This document shows positions 52,363 to 62,732 of a DNA stretch of 64,000 bases, in pieces. Position 1 is the stretch's first letter. Each line of letters starts with the position of its first letter. The translations under genes were made by a program, and so were the position numbers. Location of the stretch: positions 53,622-117,621 of the forward strand of contig NZ_BJML01000011.1 of NCBI RefSeq assembly GCF_006539145.1, in the 5' to 3' direction. The notes beneath the pieces were generated by a model, which did no database searches, had not been told where the DNA came from, and saw only the letters and a list, made by a program, of their open reading frames with translations. This DNA comes from Microbacterium testaceum (lineage in GTDB: Bacteria > Actinomycetota > Actinomycetes > Actinomycetales > Microbacteriaceae).

Positions 52363-52385
52363 AGTCTAGGTCGGACCTCCGACAT
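52363..52385 (-). promoter_or_regulatory. PafBC-type DNA-damage promoter of uvrA
   Basis: On the minus strand: ATGTCGGAG, 8 nt, TAGACT, then 6 nt to the GTG. Fits TTGTCRGTG-N8-TANNNT. uvrA is a known member of this regulon in mycobacteria. Confidence 0.78.
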
Positions 52386-52472
52386 CGGCCCCGGGTTCGC
52401 CCCGGCCGCACGGATGTGCGAGAGTGCGGCACCGCATCTCGGCCCGTCGCGACCGGAGACCGGCGAGGCGAT

Positions 52473-52901
52473 TCAGACGTTCGATTGTCCCGCGAAGGGA
52501 GCGAGCCCGTCTCGCAGGGCCTTGAGCGCGTCCTCGTCGACGCCGACCCGCGCCATGATCTTCCCCGGCACCTCGAGCGCCGCCGTGCGCAGCGCCCACC
52601 CCTCGTCGGTGAGGTCGATGTCGAGCACGCGCTCGTCGTCGACCCGGCGCGCGCGCCGCACCCTCCCCTGCGCCTCGAGACGCTTCACCAGAGGTGACAG
52701 CGTGGCGGGCTCCATTGCGAGTTCGGCCGCCAGGGCGCCGAGCGAACGCGGGGCCTCCTCCCACAGCGCCAGCATCACCAGATACTGCGGATGGGTCAGA
52801 CCGAGGGGCTCGAGCACCGGTCGATAAATCGACACGACGTTGCGCGCTGCCGTGACCAGGGCGAAACAGACCTGGTTCTCGAGCTTCAGCGGGTCGTCCA
52901 C
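52473..52901 (-). CDS. MarR-family regulator, OhrR-like
   Basis: 142 aa winged-helix repressor. LENQVCFALVTAARN places a Cys at about residue 12 in the position of the peroxide-sensing Cys of OhrR. LTHPQYLVMLALWE and SLGALAAELAMEPATLSPLVKRLEAQG form the dimer and DNA-binding parts. The GTG at 52901 has AGGAG 7 nt upstream; the TTG at 52916 is a less likely start. It is divergent from a 78-aa gene, and an AT-rich palindrome lies between them. Confidence 0.85.
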   Translation of the reverse strand: MDDPLKLENQVCFALVTAARNVVSIYRPVLEPLGLTHPQYLVMLALWEEAPRSLGALAAELAMEPATLSPLVKRLEAQGRVRRARRVDDERVLDIDLTDEGWALRTAALEVPGKIMARVGVDEDALKALRDGLAPFAGQSNV

Positions 52902-52915
52902 ACGCCATCTCCTCA

Positions 52916-52936
52916 ATTAGTTAGTACACTAATAAT
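52916..52936. promoter_or_regulatory. MarR/OhrR-type operator
   Basis: An unusually AT-rich block for this genome. TTAGT-AC-ACTAA (52921-52932) is a perfect inverted repeat, nested with ATTAGT/ACTAAT arms (52916/52928). It overlaps the start region of both divergent genes, so one repressor dimer could control both. Confidence 0.7.
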
Positions 52937-52937
52937 C

Positions 52938-53174
52938 ATGACACGAAAGGATGCCGATCGCCCGCCGCTGCGCGAGCGTGTCCGCGACGCCGGCGGCTGG
53001 TACCAGTACCTCAATACGCGTCTCATCCGCGTCGCCGGCCCCGCGTCCGTCGGCCCGTACGAGACCACCCCCGAACCCACCCGGACGGGGCGCCCCTGCC
53101 CGCTCTGCGGTCGCGCGATGGCCGAGCACTCCGTCGATCGCTCCGGCCCGAAGCCACTGCTGCACTGCCCCTGA
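52938..53174 (+). CDS. Small zinc-finger-like protein divergent from the MarR regulator
   Basis: 78 aa. The N-terminal half is basic and aromatic (GGWYQYLNTRLIR). The C-terminal half holds CPLCGRAM with a later His and Cys (AEHSV, LLHCP), a likely one-zinc site. The ATG at 52938 has no Shine-Dalgarno and the operator abuts it, so translation may be leaderless. I do not recognise the family. Probably a target of the neighbouring OhrR-like repressor; Ohr itself is not present here. The 200 bp after it hold nothing I can identify. Confidence 0.6.
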   Translation: MTRKDADRPPLRERVRDAGGWYQYLNTRLIRVAGPASVGPYETTPEPTRTGRPCPLCGRAMAEHSVDRSGPKPLLHCP

Positions 53175-53376
53175 GTGCCCACGCAGATTCCCCCGGCACT
53201 GCCGGTTACGACGAATCCCGCAACGAGGGCGTAGCGCCATGGTCCGGCCGTCGGCGACCCGTCTCGAGCCCGCTTGCGCCGTCCTGGGTGCCCAAACTCG
53301 AGGTCCCGCGTCAGTCCACGCGGGCGAGCATCGGACGCATTGTCGGACGAAGGCCTCAGGGGCGCGCCTCGCGGTC

Positions 53377-55446
<2,070 letters not shown>

Positions 55447-55452
55447 ACGACC

Positions 55453-55475
55453 AGCGTAGGCGGGGCCTCCGACAT
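55453..55475 (-). promoter_or_regulatory. PafBC-type DNA-damage promoter of uvrB
   Basis: On the minus strand: ATGTCGGAG, 8 nt, TACGCT, then 6 nt to the ATG. The geometry is identical to uvrA, and the similarity extends several bases further upstream (CCGATGTCGGAGG). Confidence 0.78.
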
Positions 55476-55527
55476 CGGGGCCGGGTTGCGTTCGCCGTGC
55501 GCGAGCGCACGGCTCGCCGGCACGGGG

Positions 55528-56148
55528 TCAGGCGGCTCGCATCACTCGTTCCCAGAGCTCGTCCACCTGCCGACGCGTGGATTCCATGTCGGCGGATGTG
55601 TCGATGACGACGTCTGCCAGAGCGATCCGCTCCTCGTCGCTCGCCTGCGAGCCGATGCGGGCGCGGGCGTCGGCCTCCGTCAGCCCACGCGTGTCGATGA
55701 GCCGTCGCACGCGAAGATCCGCGGGACAGTGCGCGACGACCACGAGATCCCACGACTCGCCGCCGCGCGCCTCGGCGAGGAGGGGCACGTCGTACACGAC
55801 GACAGCGGCCGGGTCCGCCGCGAAGGCCGAAGAGAACCGGCGCTGCGACTCGCTGCGCACGGCCGGGTGCACCAACGCGTTCAGCCGCGCGAGCCGGTCG
55901 GGGTGCCCGAACACGAGGGCGCCCAGAGCGGGCCGATCGAGAGAACCGTCGGGCCGCAGCACCGCGGTTCCGAATTCCGCCGCGATATCCGCGAGCACCG
56001 GCGACCCGGGAGCCTGCACCTCTCGCACGATGGCGTCCGCGTCGACGACGACGGCTCCACGGTCGGCGAGCAGGGCGGCGATGGTGGACTTGCCGGAGGC
56101 GATCCCACCCGTCAACGCGAGAAGAGGCACCCGACGAGGATGCCACAT
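55528..56148 (-). CDS. coaE: Dephospho-CoA kinase
   Basis: 206 aa. Last step of coenzyme A synthesis. P-loop GGIASGKST, DADAIVREV, and VYDVPLLAE in the substrate-binding part. The ATG at 56148 has GGAGG 8 nt upstream; the frame continues to 56289 without conservation. It lies upstream of uvrB on the same strand, but uvrB has its own promoter between them. Confidence 0.92.
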   Translation of the reverse strand: MWHPRRVPLLALTGGIASGKSTIAALLADRGAVVVDADAIVREVQAPGSPVLADIAAEFGTAVLRPDGSLDRPALGALVFGHPDRLARLNALVHPAVRSESQRRFSSAFAADPAAVVVYDVPLLAEARGGESWDLVVVAHCPADLRVRRLIDTRGLTEADARARIGSQASDEERIALADVVIDTSADMESTRRQVDELWERVMRAA

Positions 56149-56242
56149 CCGCACGTCCTCCCACCGGGGAGGCGTTTCGCCGCCCCGTCGTCTAGCATTC
56201 CCCCAGGCCGCTCGCCCGATCCGGCCCGACGAAGGCCCCACC

Positions 56243-56617
56243 ATGACCGCACCCCCCACCACGGTGGTGATCGAGGACGATCTCGACATCCGCCTCCTCG
56301 TGACGGCGGTGCTCGAGGGCGCCGGCTACGTGGTCCACGCGGCCGCCAGCGGCCTCGACGGGGTCGAGCTCGTCCGTCTCCATGCCCCGATCGTCACCAC
56401 GCTCGACGTCAGCATGCCCGGGATCGACGGATTCGAGACCGCCCGACGCATTCGCGCCTTCAGCGACACCCGCATCCTCATGGTGAGTGCGAGAGCCGAC
56501 GAAGCCGAACAGCGCGCGGGACGCGAGGCCGGCGCCGACGACTATCTCACCAAGCCCTTCCGCCCCCGCGAGCTTCGCCAGCGGGTTACCGATCTCGCTC
56601 GGTCCGTGCGCGGCTGA
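56243..56617 (+). CDS. Stand-alone response-regulator receiver
   Basis: 124 aa, a receiver domain with no output domain. IEDDLDI acidic pocket, phospho-acceptor Asp in TLDVSMPG, Ser/Thr switch MVSAR, and the invariant Lys in LTKPFRP. ATG at 56243. Convergent with the degenerate-GGDEF and histidine-kinase operon, whose kinase is the natural partner (inference). Such single-domain receivers act by protein-protein contact. Confidence 0.88.
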   Translation: MTAPPTTVVIEDDLDIRLLVTAVLEGAGYVVHAAASGLDGVELVRLHAPIVTTLDVSMPGIDGFETARRIRAFSDTRILMVSARADEAEQRAGREAGADDYLTKPFRPRELRQRVTDLARSVRG

Positions 56618-56626
56618 GGGTCGCTC

Positions 56627-57784
56627 TCAGGCGAGCCCGAACGCCTGCTCACCCGTCTCGGCGGCGCGGGCAGCGGCCTCATCGGCGCGGCTCGTGAGGG
56701 CCACCGAGTGGTAGCCGTGGTCGGCGGCAACGGCCAGTCCGACGCCTACGGCGGGCACGATGGCCGCGCCGAGTCGTGCGAGATCCGCGACCACCCGTTG
56801 GTGCAAGATCCGGGCAACGCGGCGGACATCGGTCGCCGGCGTCGTTGTGAACGCGACGGAGAGGCCGGCGGCATCCGTCTCCCCCACCAGCGCCATCGTC
56901 GGCGCGTGCCGACGAACCGACGCCCGCACCTCGAGCGCCAGTCGTTCCGCGTCGTCGGGCCCGAAGGCCACGGCGACGCGCTTGAGATCGTCGATCCGGA
57001 TTCCGATCACACAGACCCCCTCGCCGGCGGCCTCGGCGCGACCGCAGACGATGGCCAGAGTGGACTCGAAGGATTCGCGGAACAGCACGCCGTGGGCGTC
57101 CACCGAGAGTCGCCGCACCTCGGATGTCCCGCGAAGCGCGGACTCGTTCGCCCGGAGGACCGAAGTCACCACGAGCGCCGCGATGACGAGCGCAATCGTC
57201 AGAATCGCCGAAACCCGCGTGTCGAAGACGTCGCGGAACAGGTCGCTTTCGGGTCCGAGCCACAGGAACACGACGGCGCGCGCGACGAACCACGCCGTCT
57301 CGACCACGAGGACCGCCGTCAGCCCGGACGAGCTCCAGCGCCGAGCGATCGCCCCTCTCCGTGTCTCGACCGCTCCGGTCGCCGCGAAGACGGCGTTGCC
57401 GAGGAAGAACGGCACGGCTCCCGCCCATGACCCGCCGCCGGGGCCGGCTGCGAGAGCGGCGACCACGACCACCAGCACCGTCGCGCTGAGGACGATCGCG
57501 GGTCGGCGCACCGAGCGGCCGTTGAACGCGACACCGCCCAGCCAGATGAAGCCCGTCGCGGCGACGAACGCGCCGTTGCCCACAGCCACCGCCACGTACA
57601 CGTCGGGAAGAAGCAGCCACGCGAGGTAGCAGGTCGCCGAAAACGTCCCCGAGAGGTAGGCGCTCGCCCACAGGCGCCCGGGGAGACCGTCCTTGAGCAT
57701 GAGAGTGTCGAGCAGGTACATCACCGTCGAGGCGACGATGACCAGCGTGGCCGCTGTCTGCAAGGTGAGGACGTCGAGAATCAC
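56627..57784 (-). CDS. Membrane protein with degenerate GGDEF-like domain
   Basis: 385 aa. About six membrane helices in residues 1-210, then a C-terminal domain with the GGDEF fold pattern (DAHGVLFRESFES, VIGIRIDDLKRVAVAFG). The GG(D/E)EF catalytic site is replaced by VGETDAAGLSVAF, so diguanylate cyclase activity is not expected. It may sense a ligand or bind c-di-GMP or a partner. The GTG start overlaps the stop of the upstream histidine kinase by 4 bp. Confidence 0.7.
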   Translation of the reverse strand: MILDVLTLQTAATLVIVASTVMYLLDTLMLKDGLPGRLWASAYLSGTFSATCYLAWLLLPDVYVAVAVGNGAFVAATGFIWLGGVAFNGRSVRRPAIVLSATVLVVVVAALAAGPGGGSWAGAVPFFLGNAVFAATGAVETRRGAIARRWSSSGLTAVLVVETAWFVARAVVFLWLGPESDLFRDVFDTRVSAILTIALVIAALVVTSVLRANESALRGTSEVRRLSVDAHGVLFRESFESTLAIVCGRAEAAGEGVCVIGIRIDDLKRVAVAFGPDDAERLALEVRASVRRHAPTMALVGETDAAGLSVAFTTTPATDVRRVARILHQRVVADLARLGAAIVPAVGVGLAVAADHGYHSVALTSRADEAAARAAETGEQAFGLA

Positions 57785-59400
57785 GGGGTCTCCCTCGGTT
57801 CGCGGGGCAGCCGGACGGTGAAGGTCGCGCCTTCACCCGCCGCCGTCACTACGGTGATCTCGCCCCCGTGGGCGCGAACGAGGTCGCGGCTGATCGCCAG
57901 GCCCAGGCCGCTGCCGTGGGTCGACGACATGCGCACGGCGTCGCCCCGGAAGAACCGCTCGAACAGACGAGGCTGCTCGCTCGCGCTGATCCCGGGCCCG
58001 TCGTCCGTGACCGTGACCGTGACCGAATGCGGGTCGTCGTTCACCGACACGGCGACCGATCCCCCGCGAGGGTTGTACTTGACGGCATTCGACAGCAGGT
58101 TGTCGATGACCTGGCGTACACGTCGCCCATCGATGAAGGCCCGAGCGGGCGCGAGATCCCCCGCCTCGATCCGGATGCCATGGTCTTGCGCCCGCGGAGC
58201 GATCGACTCGATCGCTGAACGCACGATGGCCGAGACGTCGGTCGGCCGCAGGTCGAGTTCGACGCCGAAGCCCTCCCGGGAAGTCGACGAGACCGCGAGG
58301 ATGTCGGCGACGAGTTCGAGCAACCGCGAGGCATTGCGCTCCGCGACCTCCAGGCGGTCCCTCGTGCCCCCGTCGAGGGAGTCGTTGTCGAGGGCGAGCT
58401 CGAGGTAGCCGATGATCGACGTCAGCGGTGTGCGCAACTCGTGCGAGACGCTCGACACGAGATCCTCGCGGGCGCGACGCGCCTGTTCCTCCACCGTGAC
58501 GTCGCGCGATACGACCACTCCCCCGGTCTCCTCGGAATCACTGCCGGGTAGACGTCGTGAGGTGATGCTGAGTGCCCGGCGGTCCTCGCCGGGCGAGCCG
58601 TACCAGACCACCTCTGCCTCGAAGGTCTCGCCCGAGCGCGCGCGAGCCAGCGGCGTCGCATCGGGGGCGATCGCCGTCGATCCGTCGGCAGCGAAGACGG
58701 CGATCTCCCGTCCGAAGGCGTCGGTGCTGTTCAAGAGGAGTCCGTGGGCGGTGTTGGTCACGGAGAACTCTCCCGCGGGAGTGATGCGCGTCACGCCGAA
58801 GTCGACGGCATCCAGAACCTCGGTCACCAGATCCTCTTGACGCCGGGCGCGATCGAGGGCGCGGCGCAACTCGGCGGACTGCTTTTCGAGCAGAACGCGT
58901 TGAGCGCGTCCGCGCCGCGCCGTGAGCGCAGCCATCGATGCCAGCGCCGCCACGGTGAACGGCAAGACCAGAGTCGACGACGCGAACCGCTGCAGGTCAT
59001 CCGTCGCGAGCTGATGGACGACGACGGCCGACACCGTCAGCGAGACGGCGATGACACCGCGCAGGCCGAACACCGTCCCGATCCAGATCGCGGGGAAAGT
59101 CCACAGCAGCCCGAGGCCCGCCAGCGGGGCGCTCTCGCGCATCACGGCTATGGCCACGACGTCGAGGATCGGGAGGACGCCGATGACCCACCTCGGCATT
59201 TTCTGCCAGGGCAGGAGCACGGCGGCGATCGCACCCGCGAAGACAAGGGCGGTACCCGCGAAGAAGAGCGAGGCGTGGACCACCTGCCCGACCATGATCG
59301 ACACGACCGCACCCAGAAGGGTCGCCGCCGCGAGCAATGTCTGACTCGCCACGATGCTGCGACGCAGACCGAAGCGCTCGCTCGGGGTCGGGGGCGCCAT
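57781..59400 (-). CDS. PAS-containing sensor histidine kinase
   Basis: 539 aa. About five or six N-terminal membrane helices (residues 15-165), a coiled-coil linker, a PAS-like domain (about 190-300), then HisKA with SVSHELRTPLTS (phospho-His). HATPase boxes are N (DNLLSNAVKYN), G1 (VTDDGPGIS) and G2 (GSGLGLAIS). First gene of a two-gene operon with the degenerate-GGDEF protein; a lone receiver gene faces it. A TATCGT -10 lies 7 nt before the ATG, so the mRNA may be leaderless. Confidence 0.9.
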   Translation of the reverse strand: MAPPTPSERFGLRRSIVASQTLLAAATLLGAVVSIMVGQVVHASLFFAGTALVFAGAIAAVLLPWQKMPRWVIGVLPILDVVAIAVMRESAPLAGLGLLWTFPAIWIGTVFGLRGVIAVSLTVSAVVVHQLATDDLQRFASSTLVLPFTVAALASMAALTARRGRAQRVLLEKQSAELRRALDRARRQEDLVTEVLDAVDFGVTRITPAGEFSVTNTAHGLLLNSTDAFGREIAVFAADGSTAIAPDATPLARARSGETFEAEVVWYGSPGEDRRALSITSRRLPGSDSEETGGVVVSRDVTVEEQARRAREDLVSSVSHELRTPLTSIIGYLELALDNDSLDGGTRDRLEVAERNASRLLELVADILAVSSTSREGFGVELDLRPTDVSAIVRSAIESIAPRAQDHGIRIEAGDLAPARAFIDGRRVRQVIDNLLSNAVKYNPRGGSVAVSVNDDPHSVTVTVTDDGPGISASEQPRLFERFFRGDAVRMSSTHGSGLGLAISRDLVRAHGGEITVVTAAGEGATFTVRLPREPRETP

Positions 59401-59407
59401 GGCCTCG

Positions 59408-59413
59408 ACGATA
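59408..59413 (-). promoter_or_regulatory. Putative -10 box of the histidine-kinase operon
   Basis: Minus-strand TATCGT, 7 nt before the ATG at 59400; a leaderless layout. No -35 recognised. Confidence 0.4.
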
Positions 59414-59418
59414 GCGTT

Positions 59419-59739
59419 TCACTCGCGTGCGGCACGGGCAAGGGCCCGCGGCACGCCGTTCACGCCCTGTTCACGCCCCGGCCGGGGGTGTCGGAACCCG
59501 AAGTCGCCCTCGAAGTTTCCGCCGACGTCGCCGCCTCCGGTCTCCATGGCGCGCGCATCGGCGACTCCGGCATCGAACGTTCCGGGTCGGCCTCGGACAA
59601 GCCCATGATGTCGATTCTCGGGTCGCCTGCCCGAACGATCGGGCCGGGTGCTCGGAACGACCAGAGGCGTGCGGAGGCCGTCGAGCAGGCGGAATAGACC
59701 GGCCCAGACGCCGCTCGGACGCGATGGGGCGACTGCCAT
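59419..59739 (-). CDS. Possible small gene downstream of the GIY-YIG gene
   Basis: 106 codons. The ATG is only 3 nt after the GIY-YIG stop (TGA-CCG-ATG), which would allow coupled translation. The first third has ordinary GC-rich third positions; the middle does not, and no motif or homology is evident. It may instead be non-coding. Apart from this, the 342 bp between 59401 and 59742 show nothing recognisable except the kinase promoter. Confidence 0.25.
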   Translation of the reverse strand: MAVAPSRPSGVWAGLFRLLDGLRTPLVVPSTRPDRSGRRPENRHHGLVRGRPGTFDAGVADARAMETGGGDVGGNFEGDFGFRHPRPGREQGVNGVPRALARAARE

Positions 59740-59742
59740 CGG

Positions 59743-60294
59743 TCATCCCCGCAGCGCCACCGCCGCGCTCGTCCACCGGGCGTACAGCGCCCACGGGTCG
59801 TCGACGCCCGCCGCGAGCTCAGCCACGTGCGCGTCGAGCACCGGGCTTCTGCGGAACCATTCGGTTCTGCCGAGACGCTCTTCGGCGAAGAGAGCGTGCC
59901 GGCGCCGCTCCACCAGCCGGTCTCCGGGTTCGAACGCGAGGAGCTCATCGTGCCAGATCGCCGTCAACCGCCGACGGGGGTTCGCGGTGGTTCCGATCTT
60001 GATGCGGTCGTCGAATCTCACGTAGTAGACCACGTCCACGCGCGGGGGCGGGAGCTCACCGTCCACGGCCTCGCCGTGCCGCCACTCGCACACCGCGCAC
60101 AACCATCCGCTCGGCCACCGCACCCCCAGGCGCGACCCGCAGAGTCGGCACGGCGTCGGCAGGACGTCGGTCGCCCCCTCATGCGACGCCACCCAATCGG
60201 CGCTGACGGACAGGTGCCACGCGCACAGCGCAACCGGCGCGAGCGCCTCTGCGAGCTCGAGACAATCCGGCACGAGGCAGTCGAGGGCGGGCAT
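59743..60294 (-). CDS. GIY-YIG nuclease-like protein with two N-terminal Cys/His zinc sites
   Basis: 183 aa. N-terminal Cys6, Cys11, Cys24 and His27, then a CxxC...CxxC ribbon (Cys49, Cys52, Cys66, Cys69). From about residue 86 a GIY-YIG domain of the T5orf172/MUG113 type: VYYVRF, KIGTT with NPRRRL (Arg107), and the conserved Glu129 in LVERRRHALF followed by TEWF. A DNA-binding nuclease role is inferred. The ATG is 6 nt after the -10 of a PafBC-type promoter and has no Shine-Dalgarno, as for uvrA and uvrB. Function unknown. Confidence 0.72.
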   Translation of the reverse strand: MPALDCLVPDCLELAEALAPVALCAWHLSVSADWVASHEGATDVLPTPCRLCGSRLGVRWPSGWLCAVCEWRHGEAVDGELPPPRVDVVYYVRFDDRIKIGTTANPRRRLTAIWHDELLAFEPGDRLVERRRHALFAEERLGRTEWFRRSPVLDAHVAELAAGVDDPWALYARWTSAAVALRG

Positions 60295-60300
60295 GCGCTC

Positions 60301-60323
60301 ACGCTACGCCCCGCCCCCGACAT
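60301..60323 (-). promoter_or_regulatory. PafBC-type DNA-damage promoter of the GIY-YIG gene
   Basis: On the minus strand: ATGTCGGGG, 8 nt, TAGCGT, then 6 nt to the ATG at 60294. Same geometry as uvrA and uvrB. Confidence 0.68.
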
Positions 60324-60327
60324 CGTC

Positions 60328-62628
60328 TCAGTCCTCGACGACCGGTGCCTCCAATACGAGGAACAGACCTGCGTACGGGCCGAGCTCGAGGGAGAAGCTC
60401 TGCAGCTCGTCCACGCGTCCGACGGGCTCGCCCGTGGCGGCGTCGATGGCCGTGCTCTGGGGAACGAGCCACTCGGACCTCACGGTGCCCTCGATCGTCT
60501 CGCCCGAGAAGTTCAGCACCGTGATCTGCAGCGGAGCCCCCTCGTCGCGTCGGTCGCCCCCGTCGAGACGGTGGACCATCACGAGCATGCTGGGGTGACC
60601 GACCTGCGGGATGTCGACCTGCGAGGCGATCGCGATGCCGTGGTCGCCGCGAATCCGCAGGATCTCCTTCAGCCCCGAGAGGAACGACTCCGGGTCCTCC
60701 CGCTGCTGACCGAGCGAGCCGTAGAGCGCCCGCGCCCGCGGCACCCCCGATATCGACGACGACGCCTCGGGCGCCACATCGAGCAGGTCGTGCGCTCCGC
60801 GCTCGATCCAGCGGGTGTCGCCGCTCGAGATGAGGTGCCGCACGTCGTCCGCGGGCAGCGTGAGCGAACCCGTCAGATCCCACCCCGACAGAGCGAAGAC
60901 ACCCGGCTGCCAGGAGTTGTACTTCGCGAGCAGCAGGTGCGCGTCGCGGATCGCGGGGATGTCCTCGTCGGTGATGTCATCGAGCGTCGCCTTGCCTTGC
61001 GTCGCGGCGATGAGGGATGCGGAAGTGCACGCGATGCCGTTCTGGGTGAAGACGAGGTTGTAGTCGGCGTCGACCGTGAGCTTCTCGGTCAGTTCGGCCC
61101 GCACGATCTCGGCGATCTCTCCACCGGTGTGCTCCTGATGACGGAAGGGATAGGCCGTGTCGCGGTGCGTCGTCGCCCAGTGCACGAGCTCATAGGTCAG
61201 CTCGTCGTGGTTCTGCATGCCGTGGACCAGTTGCACGGGCTCGACCCCGGTATCGAGAGCGGTCGTGAGCGCGAGTCGAAGGAACTCGGTATTCGCCGTA
61301 GCCAGGGCGTGGTGGTAGCCGGGGCGCGTCACGAAGTCGTAGGACAGATCGGCGCCCACCGCGCTCGTGTCGCGGATGTCCTCCATCGTCAGGTTCAGCT
61401 CCTGGAAGGTGAAGCCACCCACCTTGCGCACCATGCCCGCGATGATGTGGTTCGCCGCGTGCGAGAGGGGATGCCCCTCCGACCATGCCGGCAGGCCCTC
61501 CGCACTCTTCTCGACCCCGAGGAAGCCGTTGGCATCGAGGCGCAGCGCGCTCGTGCCGAGGTCACCGAGCGAGTGCAGCGCATCGCCGATCACCAGCCGC
61601 ATCCCCGCGAACGTGGGGTCGAGCCAATTGATCGAGGGCTGGCCCTCCTTGAAGTAGTGCAGGTAGACCCAGCGCCGTTCGAGACCGTCGGTACCGACGA
61701 CCGGTGCCGTGGTGCTCCAGTTCGTCTCCTTCACACCGGGGGTGTAGAAGATGACGCGCTGCAGCTCACCGATGATGTAGCCACGCGCGCTGAGTTCGCG
61801 TTCGGTCTCTGCGTCGAGATTGACCGAGTCGCGGCCCGCGGGCACGTCAGGCAGCAGGCCCCAGTCCTCACGCGGGATCTCGACCATGTGGTAGATGCCG
61901 GGGTAGTCCTTGTACGCCATCTCGGCGAGACGGAAGTCCGCACCCTTGCCGGTGTGGCCGGGGACGATGTCGTCGATCACGCTGCCACCGTGCGACTCCG
62001 CGACGTCCGCGACACGGCGGAACGCGTTCTCGTCGCCGAACTCGGGATCGATCTGCGTGCTGATGCGGTCGAAGTGACCGTCGACGCTCGGCGTCTCTTG
62101 CCACCCGGTGATGCCGCCCGCGCGCTTGACGGGCCCGGTGTGGATGCCGTTGATCCCCACCCACTCGAAGGCATCCCAGAGGGCCTCGTCTCCGAGAGCC
62201 TCCAGGAAGGACTCCCCCGGTCGCGTGATCAACGAGATGGGATACGCCGTGAACCAGACATCGGTGGACTCGATCGCCCGACGCGCGTCGGGCCGCGCAT
62301 AGGGATTCCGCCACATCGACGGCTGCCCCGACAGCTGGCGGCTCAGCACGTCGGCATCTTTGAGCATCGACTGCCGAACGAGCCACTCCACGTACGACGG
62401 GTTGCCGCCGTTCGCGTTGCGAGGGTCCGTCAGAAAGCGCCGCAGCGTTCCGCCGCGGAACTGGTCACGCGGTCGCAGCCGCCGCGGCCGCGCCGGGTAC
62501 CGCTGCTCGTCGTAGCTAATCTCCGTCGCGTTTTCGATCACCTCGTCCGCGTCGATCGGTTCCCCTTCGCTCCGACCGGCGTCGACCATCTCGTCGTCCA
62601 TCACAGCGCGCTCATCGGCGTCGTCCAC
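60328..62628 (-). CDS. GH13 alpha-glucan enzyme, trehalose-synthase-like (maltose alpha-glucosyltransferase)
   Basis: 766 aa. Glycoside hydrolase family 13 core with the four conserved regions: DDIVPGHTGKG (I), ALRLDANGF with nucleophile Asp (II), FQELNL with the acid/base Glu (III) and QNHDEL (IV). An acidic N-terminal extension of about 40 residues and a beta-sandwich C-terminal domain flank it. The sequence resembles divergent proteins annotated as TreS, which interconvert maltose and trehalose; the activity is not certain. GTG start with GAAGGAGG upstream. A PafBC-like promoter lies just ahead. Confidence 0.75.
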   Translation of the reverse strand: MDDADERAVMDDEMVDAGRSEGEPIDADEVIENATEISYDEQRYPARPRRLRPRDQFRGGTLRRFLTDPRNANGGNPSYVEWLVRQSMLKDADVLSRQLSGQPSMWRNPYARPDARRAIESTDVWFTAYPISLITRPGESFLEALGDEALWDAFEWVGINGIHTGPVKRAGGITGWQETPSVDGHFDRISTQIDPEFGDENAFRRVADVAESHGGSVIDDIVPGHTGKGADFRLAEMAYKDYPGIYHMVEIPREDWGLLPDVPAGRDSVNLDAETERELSARGYIIGELQRVIFYTPGVKETNWSTTAPVVGTDGLERRWVYLHYFKEGQPSINWLDPTFAGMRLVIGDALHSLGDLGTSALRLDANGFLGVEKSAEGLPAWSEGHPLSHAANHIIAGMVRKVGGFTFQELNLTMEDIRDTSAVGADLSYDFVTRPGYHHALATANTEFLRLALTTALDTGVEPVQLVHGMQNHDELTYELVHWATTHRDTAYPFRHQEHTGGEIAEIVRAELTEKLTVDADYNLVFTQNGIACTSASLIAATQGKATLDDITDEDIPAIRDAHLLLAKYNSWQPGVFALSGWDLTGSLTLPADDVRHLISSGDTRWIERGAHDLLDVAPEASSSISGVPRARALYGSLGQQREDPESFLSGLKEILRIRGDHGIAIASQVDIPQVGHPSMLVMVHRLDGGDRRDEGAPLQITVLNFSGETIEGTVRSEWLVPQSTAIDAATGEPVGRVDELQSFSLELGPYAGLFLVLEAPVVED

Positions 62629-62654
62629 TCCCAGCCTCCTTCACGTCTTCTTCG

Positions 62655-62677
62655 ACGGTAGTCTCTTCCGCCGACAT
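62655..62677 (-). promoter_or_regulatory. PafBC-like promoter of the GH13 gene
   Basis: On the minus strand: ATGTCGGCG, 8 nt, TACCGT. The predicted start leaves a leader of about 20 nt with a GAAGGAGG ribosome site, unlike the four leaderless cases. The match is good but the assignment is less certain. Confidence 0.5.
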
Positions 62678-62732
62678 CGACCCCGGCCATTGACCTCGAC
62701 CCGCCGAGTGCCGATAGATACGCCGCGCCGCC

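Noticed and set aside
56627..57784. Active diguanylate cyclase
   Set aside because: The GGDEF signature is replaced by a sequence lacking the catalytic Gly-Gly-Asp/Glu-Glu.
59827..62661. Very long open frame (944 codons) opposite the GH13 gene
   Set aside because: It is the antisense shadow of a clear GH13 enzyme; the translation is low-complexity, rich in Arg, Val, Glu, His and Gly, with no motif.
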